Of a DNA stretch of 64,000 nt, positions 31,201-41,280 are shown in pieces. This DNA is from Bacteroidota bacterium (GTDB lineage: Bacteria > Bacteroidota > Bacteroidia > Chitinophagales > Chitinophagaceae), in the NCBI GenBank assembly GCA_016868585.1, contig VGGR01000001.1:248001-312000 (forward strand). Direction: 5' to 3'. The notes below the pieces were generated by a model, which saw only the letters and a program-made list of their open reading frames with translations, had not been told where the DNA came from and did not search any database. Every line of letters starts with the position of its first letter. Position 1 is the stretch's first letter. A program made the position numbers and the translations under genes.

Positions 31201-31562
31201 CTCACCACCACATTTTCCATTGCAGCAGTTGCATTGGTTAATTCTGCATTCAACAAAAAAGGTTCGCCTAATTGCAGAAAAATATTTTCATACTTCTCGG
31301 CTTTGTGACCTACAAAGCTGACCTCAATTACATAGGGTCCGCCCACACGCATGTTTTGAATGTTGTACTGTCCGCCGGCACGGGAAACAGTTGAATACTT
31401 GGTTCCGGAAGGCAGGTGGGTGGCAACCACAGTGGCTCCCACAAGTACCTCACGGGTGTTGCTTTTTACATCACCAGTTAACACTGCGGTTGTAACCTGT
31501 GCATAAAGCAGGGAACCTGATACCAGACTGACCACTAACAAAAAGAGGATTCTCTTAAGCAT
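28260..31562 (-). CDS. Oar-like TonB-dependent receptor with N-terminal carboxypeptidase regulatory-like domain
   Basis: TTAVLTGDVKSNTREVLVGATVVATHLPSGTKYSTVSRAGGQYNIQNMRVGGPYVIEVSFVGH; NNFTVDGSDFNNSFGIG; C-terminal YSIQFGLRYLFN beta-barrel end. Confidence 0.92.
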   Translation of the reverse strand: MLKRILFLLVVSLVSGSLLYAQVTTAVLTGDVKSNTREVLVGATVVATHLPSGTKYSTVSRAGGQYNIQNMRVGGPYVIEVSFVGHKAEKYENIFLQLGEPFLLNAELTNATAAMENVVVSARRNSILNAGRTGAVTNVGTRQINQLPTISRSLNDITRVTPQANGASVGGGNYRQNNFTVDGSDFNNSFGIGSNLPAGGAPISLDAIDEIAVNITPFDIKQSGFIGSAINAVTRAGTNTFSGSVYNYFRTEKQRGDQVEASKFLRPVEEYKQYGFRMGGPIIKNKLFFFLNYETENQPKSIQNFFAATAAAPYGSAPNIVRPTADSLNYISNFLLDRYGYVTGPYQGYVPNIERKKYLVRLDWNINSKHRMNVRYSQVEGGEPFTPSTSVSGSNVNYTSTRTASTSLWFKNSNYFQGANLYSLAAELNSSFGKVSNTLRATYTFQNDSRSTDSQTFPFVDILSNTGGVTGPAPYTSFGYEPFSFGNLRQVKTYSVINNTTWTKGIHNWTVGGQFELSETLNGFQRFATSYYVFNTWSDFANGNKPRDFAITYSLSKNFAPALSAFKFGQYSLYGQDEIAVNKDLRVTLGLRVDLPTYPEVPQIMTHPLVAKMSFAAGETINTGNLPKNRLMWSPRVGFNWDLYGDRSLQIRGGTGIFTGRIPFVWIVSQSGDNGMIQVTQFWNGQANTPGPFNPNPAAYRPSVVPRAGTIVPGSITALVEDFKNPQTWKTTLAIDTRLGKDVVGTLEAIFNKDVNTAIFRNPNMISPALLNVASYPDNRPIYGSTTQTRFINTLSNGIPTPGGSGAFNTVVLDNGNRGYYFSLTAKIEKSYSKGFAWSVAYTKSMASNLFDGGGDQPLSAWQGTANVFGPNAPMLSYADYVIPDRVVATLSYRKEYFKNLATTISAYYNGGINGRFSYVYDGDFNRDGVLGNDLMYIPTATEVQQMLFGANTVNGVSYSQVDQRALFERYIQQDKYLRAHRGQFAERNGAQFPWLSRLDVKILQDLFANIKGTKNVLQFSIDIFNAGNLVDPGWGKLKTINNSRVLAITNAPSLVPGGTVLPVYRLASANGDIITKTFRDNVSIASTYSIQFGLRYLFN

Positions 31563-31729
31563 AGTAATTTGGTTTTCGCATGCAAAGAAAGGAAATATTC
31601 GATTATAAATTTAGGTATTTATCCTGAAACTAAGCCCTGAAAAGTAATGTGTTGGGATATGGTGGGGAACTTTTGAGAAAGCTGTTTTTTAGGGCGGATA
31701 AAAAATAATAAAATATTGATAATCAATTC

Positions 31730-34700
31730 TTAATGTATAGCTCTTTTCTTTTTTCTAAATAAATCACTCAGCCGGTCAAAATCTTTCTTGTAGGAGAGGT
31801 TGCCACCCGCCCTTCTGGATCTTACTGCCGCTGAGGTGGTGGTGGCTGACAAAAAATCTGCATTGGTGCGGTAAAAGAAGGACACCCGAATGGTTCCACT
31901 GGGGTTTACCAACCACTCCATGGTAACATCCGGCAATAGTAAGATGCTTTGTTGCAGGTTAGCGGTTTGGGATAAACCTAGCGGCGCATCCATACCTAAC
32001 CCAGTTGAAACATTGAATCGATTATTGAAGAACGAACGCCCTATGGAGAAATTGACATTACTGCCCAAAGAGAGTGTGTTATCAGTTGCCGCCAATACAT
32101 TACGATTGTAAAGCGAGGTATTTAAATTTATTCGATATTTATCGCTCTTCAATAGCGTAGTGAAGAGTTTATTGATTTGATCACTTACTACCGATAAAAG
32201 AATACCGGAAATTGTATTCACATTTACACCCGTGCTTGCCAAAGCGCCGCCCAGCTCATTGGGGGCAAAACTATTAAACACAATTAAATAGGTCACTTGC
32301 CGATTGAGTTCGTTGCTGTTCTGTTGCAATTGTTTTAAAAGTAATCCCAGCTCCGGACTTGTATTTGCAACACTATTGGGGGGGAAGTCAAGATAAAAAC
32401 TAATAGTTGGTTTAAATAGTTTGTCGCTTAAACCTGCCACTACATAAACATCACTTCTTGCATTTCCAATGTCAGCAGTCAGATTCAAGACACTGGCTAA
32501 GGGGCCAAAGCTGACACGTTCCGCACGATACATGGCTTCAAATCGTATGGTGGCGTCATAAGGATCCCCTGACCATTCTATGTAGTTGGTGCCTCCTTTT
32601 CTTATTTCAAAGGGTTTCTTAAAAAAGGATTGAAGGGTGAAGAGGTAATCCCCCTCATCAATATCAAACCTTCCCCGGAGCGTAAGTGGTTCCATTGTGC
32701 CTGACCGAATTTTAAAAGTCCCGGCACCATTTCCTTTAATCTCATCGCCGGTTAACTCGTCCAGAATTATTTTCATTTCAACCAAGGGATTGGCGGTCAG
32801 TTCAACATCATAGAGAATATTATTGCCATTGTTCTTTTTCCCTTCGCCCTGCATATCCTCTCCATACATACGCTCTACTAAAAAGTCTGCAAAACCACTT
32901 TCACGACTTACACCAGGGGGCAATGTAAAATAACTGCTGTCTTTATCGGATGCTGTAACATTCAGGGTCATTACCATGTCGGATTCCGGGCCTCTTAATT
33001 GTAATAATGCTGTGCCTTTTATATTGCCATAGAAAAGTGAATGATCAACGGCATTGGTGCTAAGCAGTTGAACGGGTTTGTTATCATTGGCACCCCTTGA
33101 GCCTGGTTTTCGGGTAGAGATATCTAGATCATAGAACAAGTTGTAGAAAGACTCGTGATCAATTCCCCCTGTGAGATAAATAGGATTCCCGGTTACGGTA
33201 TCACGAAGTACAAGCCCGTTTAAATCGATGCGAGAAGTAGTGAGTTCCAGCTCACGATCTTCAATTTTGTAATAGCACTGCGTGTAATTAACGCGTAAGC
33301 CAGCCTGTGTCAGTTTCCCTTTTCCCAAGACGCCCGGACGATTCAAATCACCAACTATTGACACATTCCCGGTCAAAGAGCCGGTGATGTCAGCAAAGAG
33401 GTCTCCTAAAAAACGTTCCAGGATATGGATAGGATAGGAGCGTGTTTGTAGATCGATCTTATTTTTTAACAGCAGCGAATCGTTGAAATAAAGCGAAAGA
33501 TCAAACCCGATAAACTCATTTGTATTTTTTGTTTTACCGGTTGCTTTCAATTCCTTCAATTGATTGTTGTAGGTGAGTGAAGCGTCCAATTCGCCAATGG
33601 AATCGTTGTCAAGTCTTAGCAATTTGGTGGAGATGTTATCCGCTTTAACTTCCAGAGTATTGAGGGGGTCGATGAATAAAAAATCACCACTGAGCAGGCC
33701 CTCTAATCGATGATCAGGTAAGATAAGAGGAGCGAAGTCATTCAGGTTTACGTTTTGAATACTGACCAACAAATTGTCCTTGTCATCAGACTTCTTTCCC
33801 AGTGTTTTAAGAGTAATTTCCTGTTCGCCCTCCGCCATCTTGAGGTAGCCGTTTACCGGACGATCCTTTCGTAAAACCAACGTTCCCCCTTCGCTGATTG
33901 TCCATGATTTATTGTTTATGGTAAAATCGGAGGGGGTAAAGTCTATTTCAACTCCATCTTTGTAATTGCTGATTATACTATTGAAATTGACTCGATGCCC
34001 GCGTTTGTCTGCAGCCGTTCGAATAGAAACAGCGGCAGCATTATTTTTCCCATCAATCAAAAATGAAACAGCCGGTAATTGAACGTTTTCGTTTAGTTGT
34101 ATGGCCCCTGCGTTTGCACGGACATATAGTGAATCGCCTAAACTGCCAAGTTGCATGGAAAGGTTGTCGGCTCCTATCTTTTGATATCGAAATTGCGGAA
34201 TATTAATACGCGCATTGAATTGCTCGGTATGATGGTCATATTCACCTTGCAGTCTGCTATTGTTGAACCCGGTGAGATTGAGAGCAAACAAGGGTAAGAA
34301 AGGGTCAACCAATTGCGTGTTTATTTCAAAACGAAATTTATTGTTTTCGCTTTTATAATTGGGCCTTTGGAAAAAAGAGGGGTAATGTCGATGTAGGATG
34401 GTTTGAGCCAGTGAGGGAAACTCTTCCACGTTAAACCTGCCATCAATCCAAGCCTGCAGCTCGTTTGTATTGAATTCAATTCTACTGTTTGTCGCATTGT
34501 GGGTTACTAAAATTTGCAGCGAATCTATTGGAAGAAGATCTTCGTCGTGCATGACTGTAAGTGAACGGAATACAGCACTCCCCTGGAGATCAGCAAGACT
34601 TTTTCCACGAAGATGAGCAGCAATGTGGCCCTTGAATTGAATGGGTAGTTTGGTAATGCCAAGGGGTTTAACATTTGCTTTTTCCACTTGTCCTGTCAAC

Positions 34701-36556
34701 TGATAGGAAGGGGTATTGTTTTCCCAATTGATCCTGGCAACTAATTGACCTGTTTTAAAATTTTCGTCATCCACAATGGAGCTCAGTTCAAGTTGTTCTT
34801 GATTCAATTCCGCCAGTAGTGAAAGATGGCGAAGCGTATATCCATTAAAAGTAGCAGCTCCTATCAGAGCCTTTGCGGTAGCCTTGGTATTTTTTTCTCC
34901 CAAACCTATGCCGTTGAATTGAATAGTTCCTTCAACAGAAGCTAATGCAGGTATTCCGATCAATTTTCCAACTTCAAATTGATCCAAATTAACGCTGCCT
35001 GCATAATGAATCGGAGCATGGGGCAGATAGTTGAAACGCAGTTGGCTTAGTATTGACCCCAGACCGGTAGTCGCCACTCCATTAACTTGAGTGAAAGCGC
35101 TACTGCCTTCAACTGTTCCGTTAAAACGCAAATATTTTACTTGTTGTAACGCAACATTCAGCGACGATTGCGCAGGGGCTAACCAGTTGCTTACCTCATG
35201 GCTCAAAATTTGACTGCGTTTAACTTGAAGTGAGAATGCAAAGAACTCCTTATGCATCATACCTTTCACGGATAACGCTCCTTCTAAATAGGAATTGGAT
35301 GAAGTTTGCAGTATTAAATTTTTAATATTCCAGTCATTGAGCTTCCCGTTCAATTCGCCGGCTACCCGTAATGAACTTCGTTCATGGTGTAAAGCAGGAA
35401 TAAAATAAGAAAGGTCTGTTGTGCTAATTATCGATTGGGCGAGTTTGGCCTTGATGAAAACGCGATCCCCAAAATGTTCCCAGTCGCTTAATTTCTTAAA
35501 CGAAAGCTCCAGCTGATCTTGCAGCTTGCTCTGGTTGGTTAGTAAATTGAATTGTTTGAGGGATAAGCTCCGGGGAGAGAGAAAAAAATTGCCGGTCAAA
35601 CTGCGCAGCTGGAAGCCGCATCTTTCGGTGGCACTGATTTTTAATTGACCTTGAAGCGTGTCTCCTGCCATTAATGAGTTGCTGAGCGTAGCGTTAATGC
35701 CATTGATTGCAATATGATTTTGGTCAAACCCTCTTTTAGCAACACCAGCCGCATGATCATATTGAAAACGGCCTCCGGAGATTTCTAGTGCGCTGATATA
35801 AAGTCGTTTTCCGTCCAGTCTCCAGGTATTTGCTGAGTCGGATTGTTGCTTGCTAACCACCGGATTTCTTCCGGCAAATTGCCGAATTTCCATAGCGGGG
35901 TTGAGTAAGGCCAATTTGTTGATCTCAATACTTCCATCTTCAACTGTAAAAGGACGGGCACTCAATTCTGCTTTTTTCAATTTGGCCTTTATGAGCTGGC
36001 CTTCCCAGTTATCTGTTTGAAGGAATTCAACCTCCTGCAGCAGTGCCATTTTTAAATGCAACCGCATATTGGGTTGTCCTGGCTTCCTGTTTGTTGACGT
36101 TAGTCCTTTAATAAAATCCAGGAGGAAACCGTGGTTCCAATTACTGTCAGCTCGTTGTAGGTGAATTTTTAAACCACGGGCTGTTATGTTTTCTATTACG
36201 CTACTGTCTGCCCATCTAGGTAATCCATTGATTTCAAGATGTAATTTATTGACTTGAATTAATGGATTGCCTTGCCGGTCCTCTAAATAAAAATCCTCTA
36301 TTGAAAAGCGATTGAAAAATTGAAAGCGAAGTCCTTTAATCTTCACTTTTGTTTGTAGCGTTTCAGCGAGATAAGCGACAACATAGCCCGTAACCTTGTC
36401 TTGAACAAAGGGTAATTGAAAGGTGATATAAAGGAGGGTCAGGATAATAAGCACCAACAGCAGTGCCCCTCGTAATATGGTAAAAACTTTCCTCAAAAAA
36501 AATCTTGTGTGTAAAATTAGGAAAAGAGCTTGGGACAAATGGTTAATATTATACAA
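31730..36556 (-). CDS. TamB/AsmA-like translocation and assembly module protein (DUF490 C-terminus)
   Basis: N-terminal TM anchor, very long beta-rich protein. C-terminal region FDIDEGDYLFTLQSFFKKPFEIRKGGTNYIEWSGDPYDATIRFEAMYRAERVSFGPLA matches TamB C-termini. Exact start uncertain. Confidence 0.88.
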   Translation of the reverse strand: MYNINHLSQALFLILHTRFFLRKVFTILRGALLLVLIILTLLYITFQLPFVQDKVTGYVVAYLAETLQTKVKIKGLRFQFFNRFSIEDFYLEDRQGNPLIQVNKLHLEINGLPRWADSSVIENITARGLKIHLQRADSNWNHGFLLDFIKGLTSTNRKPGQPNMRLHLKMALLQEVEFLQTDNWEGQLIKAKLKKAELSARPFTVEDGSIEINKLALLNPAMEIRQFAGRNPVVSKQQSDSANTWRLDGKRLYISALEISGGRFQYDHAAGVAKRGFDQNHIAINGINATLSNSLMAGDTLQGQLKISATERCGFQLRSLTGNFFLSPRSLSLKQFNLLTNQSKLQDQLELSFKKLSDWEHFGDRVFIKAKLAQSIISTTDLSYFIPALHHERSSLRVAGELNGKLNDWNIKNLILQTSSNSYLEGALSVKGMMHKEFFAFSLQVKRSQILSHEVSNWLAPAQSSLNVALQQVKYLRFNGTVEGSSAFTQVNGVATTGLGSILSQLRFNYLPHAPIHYAGSVNLDQFEVGKLIGIPALASVEGTIQFNGIGLGEKNTKATAKALIGAATFNGYTLRHLSLLAELNQEQLELSSIVDDENFKTGQLVARINWENNTPSYQLTGQVEKANVKPLGITKLPIQFKGHIAAHLRGKSLADLQGSAVFRSLTVMHDEDLLPIDSLQILVTHNATNSRIEFNTNELQAWIDGRFNVEEFPSLAQTILHRHYPSFFQRPNYKSENNKFRFEINTQLVDPFLPLFALNLTGFNNSRLQGEYDHHTEQFNARINIPQFRYQKIGADNLSMQLGSLGDSLYVRANAGAIQLNENVQLPAVSFLIDGKNNAAAVSIRTAADKRGHRVNFNSIISNYKDGVEIDFTPSDFTINNKSWTISEGGTLVLRKDRPVNGYLKMAEGEQEITLKTLGKKSDDKDNLLVSIQNVNLNDFAPLILPDHRLEGLLSGDFLFIDPLNTLEVKADNISTKLLRLDNDSIGELDASLTYNNQLKELKATGKTKNTNEFIGFDLSLYFNDSLLLKNKIDLQTRSYPIHILERFLGDLFADITGSLTGNVSIVGDLNRPGVLGKGKLTQAGLRVNYTQCYYKIEDRELELTTSRIDLNGLVLRDTVTGNPIYLTGGIDHESFYNLFYDLDISTRKPGSRGANDNKPVQLLSTNAVDHSLFYGNIKGTALLQLRGPESDMVMTLNVTASDKDSSYFTLPPGVSRESGFADFLVERMYGEDMQGEGKKNNGNNILYDVELTANPLVEMKIILDELTGDEIKGNGAGTFKIRSGTMEPLTLRGRFDIDEGDYLFTLQSFFKKPFEIRKGGTNYIEWSGDPYDATIRFEAMYRAERVSFGPLASVLNLTADIGNARSDVYVVAGLSDKLFKPTISFYLDFPPNSVANTSPELGLLLKQLQQNSNELNRQVTYLIVFNSFAPNELGGALASTGVNVNTISGILLSVVSDQINKLFTTLLKSDKYRINLNTSLYNRNVLAATDNTLSLGSNVNFSIGRSFFNNRFNVSTGLGMDAPLGLSQTANLQQSILLLPDVTMEWLVNPSGTIRVSFFYRTNADFLSATTTSAAVRSRRAGGNLSYKKDFDRLSDLFRKKKRAIH

Positions 36557-36565
36557 AACAAAGCC

Positions 36566-36793
36566 ATGCGGGTACTACTAGTTATTCTTTTTCTTTTCAT
36601 TGGTAATTTGACGCAATCCTTTATTGCTGCACAGGATCGATACCTGTTAGTGATGCATGGTGGAGCAGGCACTGTTAGCTGGGCAGGCAATAGTGCAATG
36701 CCCTTTTGTACGGAGAGAATGCATAGAGGATATATCCGACAAGACAGCCTCAACGGACCCATCAATAAGGGAGTAGCTTTATTTAAAGATTAA
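36566..36793 (+). pseudogene. truncated asparaginase/isoaspartyl-peptidase-like N-terminal fragment
   Basis: MRVLLVILFLFIGNLTQSFIAAQDRYLLVMHGGAGTVSW: signal peptide plus the [LI]V-HGGAGT motif of type-2 asparaginases, then unrelated sequence and a stop. Confidence 0.5.
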
Positions 36794-38338
36794 TCAGAAT
36801 TTTATCCCCAGGGTCAATAACAAACGGGTACCTCTTTGTTGTATACGTGCTAGGTCAAAGGCCTGCTGCGAAAGCCTATAGGGAGCATGAATATCTTTTC
36901 CCATGGTTCTGATATAAGCAAGGTCAATAAAGTAGCCCTTATCTCGGTATCCGATACCTCCTGTATATTGCAATCGGTTTCCTTCCTCTCCACGTATGTT
37001 GTTATAGGGATTCCCCAAATAAGCCATGCCTGCTCTTGCCATCCAAGTAGTGAATTTTAATTCACCTCCCATTCTCAGGTTTAAAGCAGAACGATATGCC
37101 GCGTCAATTACGGTATTCAATTTTTTATAATATGCTTTTTCCTCCGTTGCGTCTGATAGGGACGGATCTGCTTTAAATGCGGCAGAAGGATAATTTACCC
37201 ATTCTACATCAGCCGTAACAAACCCTTTTTGTTTTGAAACATCTTCAACTTCCCGAATCACAAAAGAAAGTCCGGCCATCGCACGAAAAGGAGTAAAGTG
37301 TAAATAACTATACTCCGCATCTTCTCCGTTGGTGAACGCTTTGGAGGATTGCGTGAGCACCCCTTTGTAATTTTCTGTATCAGTGGTAATCGAGGCGTTA
37401 TATTTATCTGTTAGGCGTAAAAAGGTAGGGGTATGAATGCTTAAACCAATTCTCCATTGGGAAACTGGGCGATAAATCAATCCCATTTTTACATTGATAC
37501 CACTCCCGCTAGTTTGAAGTGATTCTTGGTAAGTGGCATAATTGAAGTTATTCAATGCTTTGGTTGGGTCCGCCTCTGTAAATGTGGTAGTTCTTTCAAA
37601 TTGTAAAAAAGGAATGCCAAGTGTCAAGCCATAAAAAAACTTTTCTTGTCTTGAACCCGCTACAGCAATGGCCAACTCAGATATGCCGCCTTTACTCGCA
37701 ATTTCATTTTCTTGTATCAGACCTGTCCCAATGGAGGCACGCGATTGATACCTGAAATTACCATTAGAACCTCCTGCTATTGTATCAATCCAATAGGTGT
37801 TAAATGCTAAACTACTTCCAAAGGGATATTTGCTGGCAACCAAATTGGCATCTCCAACACCAGCAATTTCCTCCAGGTATTTCTGAGAATAAGAATGAGT
37901 AGTATTTAAACCGCGATATAAAAGATTATTTCCAAACCAGCCTGTACGATTCAATGCAATGGCTACTGCAGCTGATCCTTTTCTATTATCAGTGGGTGAG
38001 GCAGCCACAAATCCAGTTAAACCAAGTCCTAGCGCACTGCGTTTGGAGGCCGTTGTTGTGTTTTTAAAAGTAGCACTGTTGTTAAGTCGAGTAAAGGAGG
38101 GGGTAAACACAAAATCACCGCTTCGATAAAAGGCTAATCCGGCTGGATTTGTAAATGCAGCCGTGAGATCACCGCCCAGTGAAACCATGGCGCCTCCAAT
38201 TGCTTGTTGTCGGGCAGTTCCCGTTGGATCTGCCCATGCCATACGAAGCATATCTGCAGGTTCCTGCGCAAAGGACAAGTGGTGCATCAGCATCAACACA
38301 ATAGCAAAGCTTAGTTTTTGCATATAGCGTAGTGACAA
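36794..38338 (-). CDS. OmpP1/FadL-like outer membrane beta-barrel protein
   Basis: Signal peptide; MAWADPTGTARQQAIGGAMVSLGGDLTAAFTNPAGLAFYRSGDFVFTPSF; YKGVLTQSSKA; C-terminal RLLLTLGIKF. Confidence 0.8.
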   Translation of the reverse strand: MSLRYMQKLSFAIVLMLMHHLSFAQEPADMLRMAWADPTGTARQQAIGGAMVSLGGDLTAAFTNPAGLAFYRSGDFVFTPSFTRLNNSATFKNTTTASKRSALGLGLTGFVAASPTDNRKGSAAVAIALNRTGWFGNNLLYRGLNTTHSYSQKYLEEIAGVGDANLVASKYPFGSSLAFNTYWIDTIAGGSNGNFRYQSRASIGTGLIQENEIASKGGISELAIAVAGSRQEKFFYGLTLGIPFLQFERTTTFTEADPTKALNNFNYATYQESLQTSGSGINVKMGLIYRPVSQWRIGLSIHTPTFLRLTDKYNASITTDTENYKGVLTQSSKAFTNGEDAEYSYLHFTPFRAMAGLSFVIREVEDVSKQKGFVTADVEWVNYPSAAFKADPSLSDATEEKAYYKKLNTVIDAAYRSALNLRMGGELKFTTWMARAGMAYLGNPYNNIRGEEGNRLQYTGGIGYRDKGYFIDLAYIRTMGKDIHAPYRLSQQAFDLARIQQRGTRLLLTLGIKF

Positions 38339-39001
38339 TTAAAATCTTCTTACAGGGGCGCTACTTCCTTGCGAAGAAGAGGAGGAACTGGACGAAGAAG
38401 GGGAAGACGAATTTCCAGAGGGCGCGCTTACGCCAAATGCCTCACGCAATGCATTTCCGCGATTAGGCATGTTGGTAGTTCGTCCAGCATTAATAGTTAC
38501 AAGTGGGCTAACAGCGTAGGACCCTGTTTGTGCTCTTACCGTTTTTAAGTTAACGGGTAATTGCTGATAACTGTTTAGATCAAAAATTCTTGGTTTGGTG
38601 TACAACTGTTTGACCGTTACGGTTTGTCCTAAGCCCCAAGCATAATAGGGGGTATTGAAGTAGTAAGGATTATAATAGTGGTTCCAGGAAATAAACGGGT
38701 TAAATGCGGGGGTAAAATAGGCGTTGAAACCCAGTGTCCACCTCTCGTAGGCGTACCAAGAGTTCAACTCATCCCAGCGAAATCTATCTCTAACGCGCAT
38801 CCTAAGGTAACGGTCCTCATAATCCTCCTCAACGCTACGATATCGCCTTGTTTCCCGACGTTGCAACACAAGGTATTCATCTTCAGGTCTAGCGGGTGAA
38901 TAATAAACATCATCCGGAGTTTGGCCGGTACGATAAACAGTGGTGCAACTTGCCAGTAGAACCACCGAAACAAGCAAGAAGTAAGGTAAAGTGGTTTTCA
39001 T
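38339..39001 (-). CDS. hypothetical lipoprotein with Ser-rich C-terminus
   Basis: MKTTLPYFLLVSVVLLASCTTVYRTGQTPDDVYYSPARPEDEY lipobox; C-terminal SSPSSSSSSSSSQGSS tract; start at 39001. Confidence 0.75.
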   Translation of the reverse strand: MKTTLPYFLLVSVVLLASCTTVYRTGQTPDDVYYSPARPEDEYLVLQRRETRRYRSVEEDYEDRYLRMRVRDRFRWDELNSWYAYERWTLGFNAYFTPAFNPFISWNHYYNPYYFNTPYYAWGLGQTVTVKQLYTKPRIFDLNSYQQLPVNLKTVRAQTGSYAVSPLVTINAGRTTNMPNRGNALREAFGVSAPSGNSSSPSSSSSSSSSQGSSAPVRRF

Positions 39002-39111
39002 AGTTGAAGTTATTACTTTTGTGACCTTACACAAAGATCGGCAATTAGATCCAAGACCTGATTGGCCGCTGTTAAAAAAAAGGTAAAGAACTCTATCATA
39101 ATCGAAGCTAC

Positions 39112-40590
39112 ATGAGTAAAGCCATTACCTCCCGGGCGCAGGATTATTCTCAATGGTACAATGACCTTGTACTGAAGGCAGAGTTGGCTGATTATTCTGC
39201 TGTGCGAGGTTGTATGGTGATCAAACCATATGGTTTTGCACTCTGGGAAAATATGCGTGATGCGTTAGACAAAATGTTCAAGGATACTGGACATGTCAAT
39301 GCCTATTTCCCACTTTTTGTGCCAAAAAGTTTATTTGAGGTGGAGGAAAAAAATGCTGAGGGCTTTGCTAAAGAGTGTGCCATTGTTACCCACTATCGTT
39401 TGAAAGCGGATCCCAATCAAAAAGGGAAACTGATAGTAGATCCGGAGGCTAAATTGGAGGAAGAATTGGTGATTCGGTCAACCAGTGAAGCCATAATATG
39501 GAATACCTATAAAAATTGGATTCAATCCTATCGGGACCTTCCCATTCTGGTCAATCAATGGGCTAATGTGGTACGTTGGGAAATGCGAACTCGGTTATTT
39601 CTCCGTACTGCAGAGTTTTTGTGGCAGGAAGGGCATACTGCACACGCCACAAGGGCTGAAGCCATTGCCGAAACAGAACGGATGTTGGATGTATATGCGG
39701 ACTTTGTAGAAAATTGGATGGCTGTTCCGGTGATCAAAGGAATTAAAACCCCCAATGAGCGATTTGCGGGGGCTGAGGATACGTATTGCATCGAAGCACT
39801 CATGCAAGACGGGAAAGCATTGCAAGCAGGTACTTCTCATTTCCTGGGTCAAAATTTTGCCAAAGCTTTTGACGTAAAATTCAGTGATCGTGAAAATAAA
39901 CTGGATTACGTTTGGGCAACTAGTTGGGGTGTCAGTACACGCCTGATTGGAGCGTTGGTGATGGCCCATAGTGATGATGACGGGTTGATCTTACCTCCCC
40001 GAGTTGCACCCATTCAAGTAGTGATTGTGCCAATCTACAAAGGAGAGAAGCAAAAGTCTGCTATAGACAATAAAGTAAACGCCATTGTAAAAGAGTTAAA
40101 GAATGCTGGCATACGGGTCAAATATGACGATTCTGACCAGGCCAGACCCGGATGGAAATTTGCAGAATATGAAATGAAAGGTGTGCCACTTCGTATGGCC
40201 ATTGGTGCGCGTGATCTTGAACAAGGGGTAGCGGAATTGGCAAGGCGCGATACCAAGGAGAAAAAGTCAGTTTCATTGGATAAAATCACGGCTATCATTC
40301 CACTTGAATTAGCAGACATTCAACAACAATTATTTGATCGTGCCCATACGTTTAGAAATGCGCATATTACTCCGGTGGACTCCTGGGAAGAATTTGTAAA
40401 AGTGTTGGACAGCAAAACGGGATTTGTAGCCGCACATTGGGATGGAACTCCTGAAACTGAGGAAGCGATCAAAGAAAAAACCAAGGCAACCATTCGCTGT
40501 ATACCATTGAATAACCCTGCAGAAATAGGAGCTTGCATCTTAACGGGCAAACCCTCTGCGCAACGGGTGCTGTTTGCAAGGGCCTATTGA
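39112..40590 (+). CDS. proS: prolyl-tRNA synthetase (archaeal/eukaryote-like, ProS type 3)
   Basis: [122 protein letters not shown]; ends LFARAY. Confidence 0.97.
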   Translation: MSKAITSRAQDYSQWYNDLVLKAELADYSAVRGCMVIKPYGFALWENMRDALDKMFKDTGHVNAYFPLFVPKSLFEVEEKNAEGFAKECAIVTHYRLKADPNQKGKLIVDPEAKLEEELVIRSTSEAIIWNTYKNWIQSYRDLPILVNQWANVVRWEMRTRLFLRTAEFLWQEGHTAHATRAEAIAETERMLDVYADFVENWMAVPVIKGIKTPNERFAGAEDTYCIEALMQDGKALQAGTSHFLGQNFAKAFDVKFSDRENKLDYVWATSWGVSTRLIGALVMAHSDDDGLILPPRVAPIQVVIVPIYKGEKQKSAIDNKVNAIVKELKNAGIRVKYDDSDQARPGWKFAEYEMKGVPLRMAIGARDLEQGVAELARRDTKEKKSVSLDKITAIIPLELADIQQQLFDRAHTFRNAHITPVDSWEEFVKVLDSKTGFVAAHWDGTPETEEAIKEKTKATIRCIPLNNPAEIGACILTGKPSAQRVLFARAY

Positions 40591-40592
40591 TC

Positions 40593-41276
40593 ATGGTCTA
40601 TTCATCCCAACAATTTGAAGAAGGAGTTGTTTTACTCATTGACAAACCATTGGGCTGGACCTCTTTTGATGTAATTCGAAAACTCCGTCATCTTATTCGC
40701 ATTCGAAAGATTGGACATGCTGGCACTTTGGATCCCTTAGCCACCGGATTGCTTATAGTATGTACTGGAAAATTTACCAAGCGAATTAACCAGTACATGG
40801 CACAGCAAAAAGAATACACGGGTACCATCACCCTGGGGGCTACTACGCCCACCTATGATTTGGAAAGTGAGCCGACTAATTTTATGTCAACAGCTCATAT
40901 CACCCTGGAGCAGGTGAAATCCCATTTAGCGCCATTTACTGGACCTATTCAGCAAATTCCCCCTGCACATTCAGCCACCAAGGTAGAGGGGAAACGAGTT
41001 TATGAATTAGCTCGAAAAGGAAAAGAAGTGCAATTGGAGCCTAGAGTTGTTCATATTTATTCTTTTGAAGCACTGGGTCTACAAGATGCGCAATTGCAAT
41101 TTCGTGTGGTTTGTTCAACGGGCACCTACATACGAAGCTTAGCGAATGATCTGGGGCAGGCTTTGGGATGTGGGGCCTATTTAAGTTCATTGCGAAGAAC
41201 TCGTATTGGGGAGTTTGATGTTACTGTGGCTCATACCATGGAATCTTTTGCCGCAAATTTGCATAACCAACAATAG
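40593..41276 (+). CDS. truB: tRNA pseudouridine(55) synthase
   Basis: LLIDKPLGWTSFDVIRKLR; KIGHAGTLDPLATGLLIVCTGKFTK; IQQIPPAHSATKVEGKRVYELARKG. Confidence 0.96.
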   Translation: MVYSSQQFEEGVVLLIDKPLGWTSFDVIRKLRHLIRIRKIGHAGTLDPLATGLLIVCTGKFTKRINQYMAQQKEYTGTITLGATTPTYDLESEPTNFMSTAHITLEQVKSHLAPFTGPIQQIPPAHSATKVEGKRVYELARKGKEVQLEPRVVHIYSFEALGLQDAQLQFRVVCSTGTYIRSLANDLGQALGCGAYLSSLRRTRIGEFDVTVAHTMESFAANLHNQQ

Positions 41277-41280
41277 TGGC

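Noticed and set aside
36517-36765. 82-aa antisense ORF opposite the asparaginase-like fragment
   Set aside because: No signal peptide or domain; the plus strand frame carries the HGGAGT motif.
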